DNA from: Streptomyces sp. DSM 110735 | Lineage (GTDB): Bacteria; Actinomycetota; Actinomycetes; Streptomycetales; Streptomycetaceae | Assembly: GCF_016482685.1 (NCBI RefSeq) | Contig: NZ_JACYHF010000003.1 | Coordinates: forward strand, 186,001-250,000 | DNA: 64,000 nt | Reading direction: 5' to 3' | Part shown: one piece after another, positions 42,872 through 51,172 of the stretch | How positions within the stretch are numbered: the stretch's first letter is position 1 | Layout: each line of letters starts with the position of its first letter | Position numbers and translations under genes: made by a program | The notes under the pieces: generated by a model | What the model was told of the DNA's origin: nothing | Seen by the model: the letters and a program-made list of their open reading frames with translations, nothing else | Database searches by the model: none

Positions 42872-44236
42872 TCAACTCCCCGTTCCGGTGGTGGCGGTGT
42901 CCTCGGCGGGCGCGGACTGCCGTACCGCTTCGGCCAGTTGGGCGTCGGCGTCCTCGGGTACGGCGCGCAGGTCGAGCAGGCAGCGGCCGTTCTCGACGCG
43001 GGTCATCACGGCGGGGTCCGCCTGGCGCAACCGGGCGGCGTACTCGGCGGGCAGGGAGACGGCGGCGCTGGGCAGGGTGACGCCGGGGGCGCCGCCGCCG
43101 CCGACCACTGCCTCGCTGTCGACGCCCCGGCTGTCGATGCCGTCGGCGCGGAGCATGGCGGCGAGCCGCTGGGCGCGCTCGCGCAGTTCCGCCACGTCGG
43201 CGCGGAGTGCGGCGACGGTCGGGGTGCGGGGTCCGCGGACGGTCGCCTCCAGGGCGGCGAGGGTGAGTTTGTCGACGCGCAGGGCGCGGGCAAGGGGGTG
43301 CCGGGCGAGGCGTCGTACCAACTCGGCGTCGCCGAGGAGGAGTCCGCACTGGGGTCCGCCGAGGAGTTTGTCGCCGCTGGCGGTGACCAGGGAGGCACCG
43401 GCGCGCAGCCAGGTGGTGGCGTCGGGTTCGTCGGGCAGGGCGGGTTCGGGGGTGAGCAGCCCGGAGCCGATGTCCGCGATCACGGGGACGCCGAGACCGG
43501 CGAGTTCGGTCACGGTGGCTTCGCTGGTGAAGCCGGTGACGCGGAAGTTGGAGGGGTGGATCTTGAGGATGAAGCCGGTGTCGGGACCGATCGCGGTGGC
43601 GTAGTCGGCGCGGGTGGTGCGGTTGGTGGTGCCGACCTCGCGGAGCCGGGCGCCGGTGGAGACGAGCAGGTCGGGCAGGCGGAAGCCGTCCCCGATCTCG
43701 ACCATCTCGCCCCGGCTGACGACGATCTCGCGGCCCTGGGCGAGCGCGGTCGCGGCCAGGACGAGCGCGGCGGCGCCGTTGTTGACGACGTGGGCGTCCC
43801 CGGCGTCCGGTACGGCGCGCCGCAGGGCGTCCAGCGCGGTGCGCCCGCGGCGGGAGCGGGCGCCGGTGGCGAGGTCGAGTTCGACGTCGGTGGTGCCGGA
43901 GGCGGCGAGGACGGCGTCGCGGGCGGCGTCGGAGAGCGGGGCGCGACCGAGGTTGGTGTGGAGCAGGACGCCGGTGGCGTTGAGGACGGGGCGCAGCGCG
44001 GAGGCGGTGGCGGGCAGGGCGGCGACCGCGCGGTCGGCGATCTCGGCGACGGGCACCTCTCCGGAGCGGGCCCGGTCCTGGACGCGGGCGACGACCTCCT
44101 TGACGAAGTCGCGTCCCAGGCGCGACGCGGCCGCGTCCAGCCGGGGGTCGGCGAGCAGCACGTCGGTACGGGGCAGCCGCCGCCGTTCGTCGACGGGCGG
44201 GGCGGCGTCCGTGGCGGAGGCGTGACGGCGGTCCAT
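42872..44236 (-). CDS. selA: L-seryl-tRNA(Sec) selenium transferase SelA
   Basis: 454 residues. PLP enzyme converting seryl-tRNA-Sec to selenocysteinyl-tRNA using selenophosphate. Motifs: LNATGVLLHTNLGRAPLS, NNGAAALVLAATALA, SRGEMVEIGDGFRLPDLL, IHPSNFRVTGFT, IADIGSGLL, and the PLP lysine in SGDKLLGGPQCG near residue 288. ATG after GAGGG at 6 nt. First gene of a selA-selB unit, separated from the upstream formate dehydrogenase operon by a strong terminator. Confidence 0.97.
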   Translation of the reverse strand: MDRRHASATDAAPPVDERRRLPRTDVLLADPRLDAAASRLGRDFVKEVVARVQDRARSGEVPVAEIADRAVAALPATASALRPVLNATGVLLHTNLGRAPLSDAARDAVLAASGTTDVELDLATGARSRRGRTALDALRRAVPDAGDAHVVNNGAAALVLAATALAQGREIVVSRGEMVEIGDGFRLPDLLVSTGARLREVGTTNRTTRADYATAIGPDTGFILKIHPSNFRVTGFTSEATVTELAGLGVPVIADIGSGLLTPEPALPDEPDATTWLRAGASLVTASGDKLLGGPQCGLLLGDAELVRRLARHPLARALRVDKLTLAALEATVRGPRTPTVAALRADVAELRERAQRLAAMLRADGIDSRGVDSEAVVGGGGAPGVTLPSAAVSLPAEYAARLRQADPAVMTRVENGRCLLDLRAVPEDADAQLAEAVRQSAPAEDTATTGTGS

Positions 44237-44308
44237 CGGGCACCCTCGTTCCGGCCTGGGCGGCTGAGGCACCTGCCAGGCTACGACGACCGGCGTCCGG
44301 GGGCACCC

Positions 44309-44349
44309 GCGCCACACCGGCCGGTACGGGGCACCGGCCGGTGTGGCGC
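44309..44349 (-). terminator. Strong terminator hairpin after the formate dehydrogenase operon
   Basis: Perfect 17-bp inverted repeat (44309-44325 with 44333-44349) around a 7-nt loop. It begins 7 bp beyond the stop of the membrane subunit. No clear U-tract. It should separate fdh transcripts from selAB. Confidence 0.85.
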
Positions 44350-44356
44350 GCGATGA

Positions 44357-45448
44357 TCACTGCCCGCTCTGCTGCTCCCCCGCTTGCCCCTGCGCGCGCG
44401 CTTCCTCCTCCTGCCGCTGCCGCTCCTGTTCCGCGCGGCGGGCGTCGAGGCGTTCGCGCTGCGGCTTCACCACGTAGATCGGGTCCTTGGTGGACTCCAC
44501 ACCCGCCTCGAAGGTGCCGAAGCGCTGGAAGCCGCTGCCCGCGACGAGGGCGAGTCCGCCGAGCACGGCGGCGATACGGCTGCGCCGGGCGAGGGTGACG
44601 GCGACGAGGGTACCGGCGAGGGTGAGGCGCTCCGAGGTCTGGCGCAGATGGTGCGGCTCGCCGTGGGTGAACGTGGAGGTCTCGAAGTCCGGCTTGCGGT
44701 CGATGAGGCGGGCGGCGGTGATCTCGATCGCCGCGCCGAGGACGGCCAGCTTGCGGGCGGGACCCGCCTCCTTGATCGGCGTCGTGGCGAGCGCGAGACC
44801 CGCGGCGCTGGCGGCGGCGGAGCCGGTGAACACGAACGGCATCTCCCGGTAGGCGCCGTGCCAGGCGGGCACGGCGGTGTCGGCGAGGAGGACGGCCGTG
44901 TACGAGGCGAGGGCGGGCGCGATCACGGCGGCGGACATCCCGCTGAGCCGGGCGACCCACTTCAGGAGGGGGCCGTAGCGGCTGTGGGTGCGCCAGGACT
45001 TCGGCAGGCACTCGACCATCCCGGCCAGGGAGCTGCCCGGACCGTAGGACATGAGGATCCAGGTGCCCATGGACATCGGGGAGGTCGGCTTGGCCACGCG
45101 CATCATGTGGTGGAAGCGCAGGGGGCGGCCGAGGTCTCCGATGAGGAGATAGCTGGAGGCGAGCAGGGCGCCGAAGCCGCCGATGCGGCAGGAGCGGCAC
45201 AGCGCGGGCTTGTTCGTGAGATCGGCGCCCACGGAGAGCAGGGTGGCGCCCGCCGAGAGTCCGCCGGTGAGGAGGTAGGCGGGGACCATCCACTCCCAGA
45301 CCGGGGGCTTGAGCACGGGGCGGCCGTAGTACGACTTGAAGTCGGCGTCGGGGACCATCGACTCCTCGCCGCCGTGCTTCTTCTTCCGTTTCCGGCCGCC
45401 GTTGCCAGCCGCGTGCGTGCCGCCGTCGCCGGACGCGTGCTCGGTCAT
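44357..45448 (-). CDS. NrfD-type membrane anchor subunit of formate dehydrogenase
   Basis: 363 residues with eight or so membrane helices of the NrfD/PsrC family: VPAYLLTGGLSAGATLLSVGADL, ASSYLLIGDLGRPLRFHHMMRV, SMGTWILMSYG, VLLADTAVPAWHGAYREMPFVFTGSAAASAAG. Short charged N- and C-terminal tails (KRKKKHGGEE; ERQRQEEEARAQGQ) are cytoplasmic. It should pass electrons from the Fe-S subunit to menaquinone. The ATG overlaps the Fe-S subunit stop. The E. coli FDH-N/O cytochrome b subunit is replaced by this heme-free type. Confidence 0.9.
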   Translation of the reverse strand: MTEHASGDGGTHAAGNGGRKRKKKHGGEESMVPDADFKSYYGRPVLKPPVWEWMVPAYLLTGGLSAGATLLSVGADLTNKPALCRSCRIGGFGALLASSYLLIGDLGRPLRFHHMMRVAKPTSPMSMGTWILMSYGPGSSLAGMVECLPKSWRTHSRYGPLLKWVARLSGMSAAVIAPALASYTAVLLADTAVPAWHGAYREMPFVFTGSAAASAAGLALATTPIKEAGPARKLAVLGAAIEITAARLIDRKPDFETSTFTHGEPHHLRQTSERLTLAGTLVAVTLARRSRIAAVLGGLALVAGSGFQRFGTFEAGVESTKDPIYVVKPQRERLDARRAEQERQRQEEEARAQGQAGEQQSGQ

Positions 45449-46530
45449 CGACGTCCTCCCTTGAAGAACACGGCGGCGGTCGCGGCCACCATGAGCGCAC
45501 CGGCCACTCCGGCGTGCTTCCACATGGAGCCGACGTCCCGGGTCGTGACGATCGGGTCCGGCGGCAGTCCGTAGACCTCGGGCTCGTCGAGGAGCAGGAA
45601 GAAGGCGCCGTCGCCGCCGACTCCGTCCTCGGGGTCGCGGCCGTAGAGCTGGGCGGACTTCACGCCCGCGTCCTGGAGCTGGGCCAGGCGGTGGTCGGCG
45701 CGCTCGCGCAGCTCGTCCAGCTCGCCGAACTGGATGGAGTCGGTGGGGCACGCCTTGGCGCAGGCGGGTTCGAGACCGCCCTTGAGCCGGTCGTAGCACA
45801 GCGTGCACTTCCAGGCGCGGCCGTCGTCGGGGCGCCGGTCGATGACGCCGTAGGGGCAGCCGGAGACGCAGTAGCCGCAGCCGTTGCAGATGTCGGGCTG
45901 GACGACGACGGTGCCGAACTCGGTGCGGAAGAGCGCGCCGGTCGGGCAGACGTCGAGGCAGCCGGCGTGGGTGCAGTGTTTGCACACGTCGGAGGACATC
46001 AGCCAGCGGAAGTCCTGCCGGGTCTCCTCGCCGCTCCCGGCGCCGGGCAGGTCGAAGCTGGGGAAGCCCAGGTCGACCGGTTCGGTGCCGAGTTCGCCGC
46101 CCGCGCGGTGGCCCTTGCGCAGCGCGCCCGCGACGGTCTCGGCGGCCGTCTCGGTGCCGGAGGGTCCGGTGGGCAGCCCGACCAGACCGGAGTCCTGGTC
46201 GCCGAGTCGGAGGTCCTGCTCGATGAAGGCGACGTGCCGCCAACTGCTGGCGCCGAGCGAGCCGGTGTTGTCGTAGGACATGCCGGTCAGCTCGAAGCCG
46301 TCGGCGGGGACGGCGTTCCACTCCTTGCACGCCACCTCGCACGCCTTGCAGCCGATGCAGATGGAGGTATCGGTGAAGAACCCCATCCGCGGCGGGTGGT
46401 CGTCGGGGTATCCGGCGTCTCCGGCGGGGTCGGCCAGCGGGCCGAAGAAGCTGTTGTCCCAGCCCTCCTCCGGCTGCCCGGCGGTGCCTTTGGCCTCGTC
46501 CTTGGCCGTGTGGTCCATGTCCGTGCTCAT
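45445..46530 (-). CDS. fdhB: Formate dehydrogenase iron-sulfur (beta) subunit
   Basis: 361 residues with four 4Fe-4S motifs: CIGCKACEVACKEW (~57-70), CKHCTHAGCLDVCP (~180-193), CNGCGYCVSGCPYGV (~214-228) and CTLCYDRLKGGLEPACAKACP (~240-260). A single C-terminal membrane helix (HAGVAGALMVAATAAVFF) anchors it, as in FdnH/FdoH. Relays electrons from the selenocysteine subunit to the NrfD-type quinone reductase. The start overlaps the alpha subunit stop (ATGA). Confidence 0.95.
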   Translation of the reverse strand: MSTDMDHTAKDEAKGTAGQPEEGWDNSFFGPLADPAGDAGYPDDHPPRMGFFTDTSICIGCKACEVACKEWNAVPADGFELTGMSYDNTGSLGASSWRHVAFIEQDLRLGDQDSGLVGLPTGPSGTETAAETVAGALRKGHRAGGELGTEPVDLGFPSFDLPGAGSGEETRQDFRWLMSSDVCKHCTHAGCLDVCPTGALFRTEFGTVVVQPDICNGCGYCVSGCPYGVIDRRPDDGRAWKCTLCYDRLKGGLEPACAKACPTDSIQFGELDELRERADHRLAQLQDAGVKSAQLYGRDPEDGVGGDGAFFLLLDEPEVYGLPPDPIVTTRDVGSMWKHAGVAGALMVAATAAVFFKGGRR

Positions 46531-49500
46531 CAGGTGGCCTCCGGTCCGTAGCCCGGGGTGGCGGTGCGGCCTCCGCCCGGCTGCCGGCCGTCCGGTGGGT
46601 GCGAGGACGTCTCGGCTTCGGGGTAGTCGACCGTCAGTTCGTGGGTGCCGGTGTCCAGGGTGACCCCGGCGCGGCGCCGGTAGTCCTCGACGTACGCCAG
46701 GAGTTCGCGTCCGCGGGGGCGCCTGCCGGGCTGGATGTCGCAGGTCATGACCTTGCTCTCCTGGATCAGCACGTTGGAGTCGAGCACGACGCCGATCAGG
46801 TCGTTGGTCACGTCACCGGTGGTGATGCCGAGGTTGCCCCAGTGGATGGGCATCCACATCTGGTGCACCGTGCGGCCGTCGAGTTTCAGCGGTGCCAGCC
46901 GGTCGGTGACGACCACCTTGGCCTCCACCGCGGTACGGCTGGTGATCACGTGCGCCCAGCCCATGTGGTGCAGTCCCCGCTCGGCGGCCAGTTCCGGCGA
47001 CACCTCGACGGTGAGACCGGGCTGCAGCTCCGAGAGGTAGGGCAGGGTGCGGCTCATCGCGCCTGCCGTGTGGTGCTCGGTGTACCGCGACGCGGTGAAC
47101 ACGTAGGGGAACACTTCCTCGTGCGGCTGGGGCGGCGAGGGGTTGTAGGGGTTGAAGGTCTTCTTGTAGATCGTCCGCGTCGGGTTGGACTGCTGCCCGT
47201 ACAGGGGGTTGCGGACGGGGGACTCCTCCGGCTCGTAGTGGGTGGGCAGCGGTCCGTCCACCAGACCGGTCGGCGTGTACAGCGCCGCCTTGCCGTCGCC
47301 CATCATGATGAAGGCGTCGTCGCCGGAGAGTGCGTCCGGACCGTGCGCGTCCGGCGCGGGACGGAAGTCCGGTGGCTTGTGCCGCTGGAAGTCGGGCTTG
47401 TCGCCGCCGATCCACTCCTGCTTCCCCTCATCCCACCAGACGAGAGCCTTGCGGGCGCTCCACGGGCGTCCCTCGGGGTCGGACGACGCCCGGTTGTAGA
47501 GGATCCGCCGGTTCAGCGGCCAGACGAAGGCCCACTCGCCCTCCGAGATCGGGTGCTCGAAGCGGGAGTTGCGCCTGCGCGCCAGGTTGGTGTCGTCCGC
47601 GTAGACGCCGGTGTAGATCCAGCAGCCGCAGGCGGTGGAGCCGTCGTTCTTGAGGTACTCGTAACTGTCCAGCGTACGACCGGTCTTCAGGTCGATGCCG
47701 TTGATGTGGCGCAGGACATCCGCAGCCGAGGGCTCGTCGCCCTCCTCCATCTCGTAGTCCCAGGCCATGTCCAGGATCGGACGGTCGCGTTCGTCCTCGG
47801 AGTGCTGGAGCTTCTCCCGGACGATCCGGCCGAGGTGGTAGAAGAACCACAGGTCGGAGCGGCGGTCGTCGACGGGTTCGACGGCCACGTCGCGCCACTG
47901 GATCATGCGCTGGGTCTGGGTGAAGGTGCCGCACTTCTCCACGTGGGAGGCGGCGGGGAAGAAGAACACCTCGGTGGGGCACTTCTCGGTGGAGATCTCG
48001 CCGCGCTCGATCTCCGGGGCGTCCCGCCAGACGGTCGCGCTCTCGATCATCGCGAGGTCGCGGACGACCAGCCACTCCAAATTGGCCAGGCCGAGGCGCT
48101 GGAGCTGCCCGTTCGCCGAGCCGACGGCGGGGTTCTGCCCCATCAGGAAGTAGCCGTAGACCTTGCCGGCGATCATGTCCATGGTCGTCTGGTACGTGCC
48201 GTGGTCGCCGTCGATGCGTGGCAGGTAGTCGTAGCAGAAGTTGTTCTCCGCGGTGGCGGCGTCGCCCCAGTACTCCTTGAGCAGGGAGACCATGTAGGCG
48301 TCGGCGTTCCACCAGTAGCCCTTGCGGTAGACGTGCCGCACGTCCTCCACGAACTTGTCCAGCGTGTGGTGGGTGACGTTGGGCATCGGCATGTAGCCGG
48401 GCAGCAGGTTGTACAGGGTCGGGATGTCCGTGGAGCCCTGGATGCTGGCGTGACCGCGCAGGGCGAGGATGCCGCTGCCGGGGCGCCCGAGGTTGCCGAG
48501 CAGCATCTGGACGATGGAACCGGCGCGGATGTACTGGGCGCCGACGGTGTGCTGGGTCCAGCCCACGCTGTAGATGAGCGCGGTGGTCTTCTCGCGGCCC
48601 GAGTTCTCGGTCCAGGCGCGGCACACGTCGAGGAACTGCCGCTGGGTGATGCCGCAGACCCGCTCGACCATCTCCGGTGTGTACCGGGCGTAGTGCCGCT
48701 TGAGGATCTGGAGCACACAGCGCGGGTGCGTCATGGTGGGGTCGGTCGCGATCGTGCCGGGCTGACCGGGGGGCGCCTCGTGACCGCCCTTCGCCTGGGC
48801 GGGGGTGGCGGAGATGAGCGTGCTGCCCTGCCGTCCGTCGGTCCCCTCCTCGACGGTCTCGTACGCCCAACTGGAGCTGTCGTAGCTACCGGTCTCGGGG
48901 TCGTAGCCGCTGAAGAGACCGTCCAGGTCCTCGGTGTCCCGGAAGTTCTCGTTCACCATGAACGTCGCGTTGGTGTACGCCTGCACGTACTCCTTGAAGT
49001 GCAGGTCGTTGGAGAGGATGTAGTTGACCACGCCGCCGAGGAAGGCGATGTCGCTGCCCACCCTGATCCGCACGTGCTGGTTGGCGTGGGCGCTGGTGCG
49101 GGTGAAGCGCGGGTCGATGTGGATGACCCGCGTGCCGCCCACCTTGGCCTCGGTCACCCACTGGAAGGCGACCGGATGGGCCTCGGCCATGTTGGAGCCC
49201 ATCAGGATGATGCAGTCCGCGTTGGTCAGGTCCTCCGGGTAGTTGGTGGCACCGCCGCGTCCGATCGAGGTTCCCAGACCGGGAACCGTGGCGGAGTGTC
49301 AAATACGCGCCTGGTTCTCGATCTGGATCGCGCCGAGCGCCGTGAACAACTTCTTGATCAGGTAGTTCTCTTCGTTGTCCAGCGCCGCGCCGCCCAGACC
49401 CGCGAAGCCCAGGGTGCGGCGGAGCACCCTGCCCTGCTCGTCGGTGTCCTGCCAGCCCCTGCGCCGCGCGTCCAGGACCCGGTCGGCCACCATGCCCATG

Positions 49501-49868
49501 GCGGTGTCCAGGTCCATGCGCTCCCAGTCGGTGGCGTACGGCGGCCGGTAGAGCACGTAGTTCTCACGCTGCGGTCCGGTGACGAGCTGCTTGCTGCACG
49601 AGCCCTTGGGGCACAGGCGTCCCCGGTTGACCGGGCTGTTCGGGTTGCCCTCGATCTGGATGACCTTCTCGTCCTTCACGAAGACGTTCTGCGCGCAGCC
49701 CACCGCGCAGTAGGGGCAGACCGAGTGCACGACCCGGTCCGCCTCCTCGACGCGTGGCTTGAGCGTGCGGGACCGCTTCGACTGGACGGCCTTGCCCCGG
49801 CCCAGCCAGTCGGCTCCGGTGATCTGCCGGTACACCGGCCACATGTCCAGCAACCGTTTGACGACCAT
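46530..49868 (-). CDS. fdhA: Selenocysteine-containing formate dehydrogenase alpha subunit
   Basis: 1,112 residues when the in-frame TGA at 49299-49301 is read as Sec190. N-terminal 4Fe-4S ligands Cys51, 54, 58 and 86 (CPYCAVGC...RLCPKG). The segment ENQARI-Sec-HSATVPGLGT matches the ENQARV-Sec-HGPTVASL site of E. coli FDH-N. Downstream are ATNYPEDLTNADCIILMGSNMAEAHPVAFQW and the MGD-binding C-terminal domain (FTASRYTEHHTAGAMSR). A SECIS hairpin follows the TGA. There is no twin-arginine signal peptide, so the enzyme likely faces the cytoplasm. ATG after AAGGAG. Conventional gene calling would split it into two ORFs or a pseudogene. Confidence 0.97.
49269..49301 (-). promoter_or_regulatory. 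UGA selenocysteine codon and SECIS element
   Basis: On the coding (minus) strand: TGA, 11 nt, then GGTTCCCGGTCTGGGAACC, a perfect 7-bp stem with the GGTCT loop. In E. coli fdhF the upper stem also begins 11 nt after the UGA and the loop carries GGUCU, the SelB contact. The stem occupies 49269-49287. This, with selA-D nearby, makes recoding nearly certain. Confidence 0.95.
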
Positions 49869-49959
49869 CCGCCCACTCCTTCGCGCAAAGGGGCACAGCC
49901 TGTTGTCGACGCTACCGGCTGGGCGGCGGCCCGCAAGTCCGGGCGGGCGCGGGGGCAGG

Positions 49960-51162
49960 TCAGAGGGCGCCGGAGCGGGCCGGGGTGAGCGCGCGGGCGG
50001 CGTCGGCGAGTGCGGCGGCGGCCCGGTCGACGTCCTCGGCGCGCGTCCAGCGCCCGAGCGAGAGGCGTACGGCGCCGAGGGCGCGGGTGTCGTCGTGGCC
50101 CATGGCGCTCAGCACGGGCGAGGGAGTGTGGGCGCCGCTGTGGCAGGCGGACCCGGTGGAGGCGGCGAGTCCGGGGGCGGCGGCGAGCAGCTCGTGTCCT
50201 GTGGTGCCCTCGACGCTGATGTTGAGGGTGCCGGGCAGGCGTCGCTCGCAGCCGTTGAGGTGGACCCGCCCCGGCAGGGCACGCTCCAGCGCCCGGTGCA
50301 GGCGGTCGCGCAGGTCCGTGAGGCGTCGTCCCTCGCCCGCCGCCAGCTCCGAGGCGGCGAGGTCGGCGGCGGTGCCGAGGGCGACGGCGAGGGCGACGTT
50401 CTCGGTGCCCGCGCGCAGACCGCGCTCCTGGCCGCCGCCGTACACCACGGGCTCCAGACGGACGCCGGTGCGGACACACAGCGCCGCGACGCCCTTCGGG
50501 GCGTACATCTTGTGGCCGACGACGGTGAGGAGGTCGGCGCCGAGGGCTCCGATGTCGAGCGGGACCTTGCCCGCCGCCTGGGCGGCGTCGCAGTGGAAGA
50601 GGGCGCCGTGGTCGTGGGCGAGGCGGGCGAGGTCGGCGACGGGCTGGAGGGTGCCGGTCTCGTTGTTGGCGGCCATGACCGAGACGACGGCGGTGCGGTC
50701 GTCCAGCGCGGCGGCGAGGTCGGCGGGGTCGACCAGACCGCGCGCGTCCACCGGCAGACACGTCACCTCGACGCCGTCGAGGCGGTGCAGGGCCTGGCAG
50801 GTCTGAAGGACGGAGGGGTGCTCGGTGACCTGGGTGATCACCCGCCGCCGTCCCTCGGGGGCGGCGAGCACGGCGCCGCGCAGGGCGAGGTTGTTCGCCT
50901 CGGACCCGGAGCCGGTGAAGACGATCTCCGCCGGTTCGGCGCCGACGAGCGCGGCGACCTGGCGGCGGGCGCGGGCCAGCGCGTGGCGGGGCGCTGCGGC
51001 GTAGGCGTGCCCGCTGGAGGGGTTGCCGAAGCCGCCTGCGAGGAGCGGCAGCATCGCGTCGACCACGCGGGGGTCGACGGGGGTGGTGGCGTTGTGGTCG
51101 AGGTAGACGACTCGTGCGCCGTCGCGGGTCGGATCGGGCGGGGCGACGTACGGTCCGTTCAC
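49960..51162 (-). CDS. Cysteine desulfurase (NifS/IscS-like), possible selenium supplier
   Basis: 400 residues. PLP-dependent: VVYLDHNATTPVDPRV, TGSGSEANNLALRG, TEHPSVLQTCQ, HCDAAQAAGKVPLD, PLP lysine in VGHKMYAPKG (~215), and active cysteine in STGSACHSG (~337). Removes S (or Se) from cysteine (selenocysteine). Last gene of a four-gene leftward operon, 91 bp before the selenoprotein gene. NifS-type enzymes can supply Se to SelD, so a selenium role is inferred; Fe-S assembly for the dehydrogenase is an alternative. Confidence 0.92.
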   Translation of the reverse strand: MNGPYVAPPDPTRDGARVVYLDHNATTPVDPRVVDAMLPLLAGGFGNPSSGHAYAAAPRHALARARRQVAALVGAEPAEIVFTGSGSEANNLALRGAVLAAPEGRRRVITQVTEHPSVLQTCQALHRLDGVEVTCLPVDARGLVDPADLAAALDDRTAVVSVMAANNETGTLQPVADLARLAHDHGALFHCDAAQAAGKVPLDIGALGADLLTVVGHKMYAPKGVAALCVRTGVRLEPVVYGGGQERGLRAGTENVALAVALGTAADLAASELAAGEGRRLTDLRDRLHRALERALPGRVHLNGCERRLPGTLNISVEGTTGHELLAAAPGLAASTGSACHSGAHTPSPVLSAMGHDDTRALGAVRLSLGRWTRAEDVDRAAAALADAARALTPARSGAL

Positions 51163-51172
51163 GGCGGGTGCC

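Noticed and set aside
46530..49868. Two separate molybdopterin genes, or a pseudogene with a nonsense mutation
   Set aside because: The stop is a UGA at the exact selenocysteine site, followed by a correctly spaced SECIS hairpin, with all four sel genes alongside.
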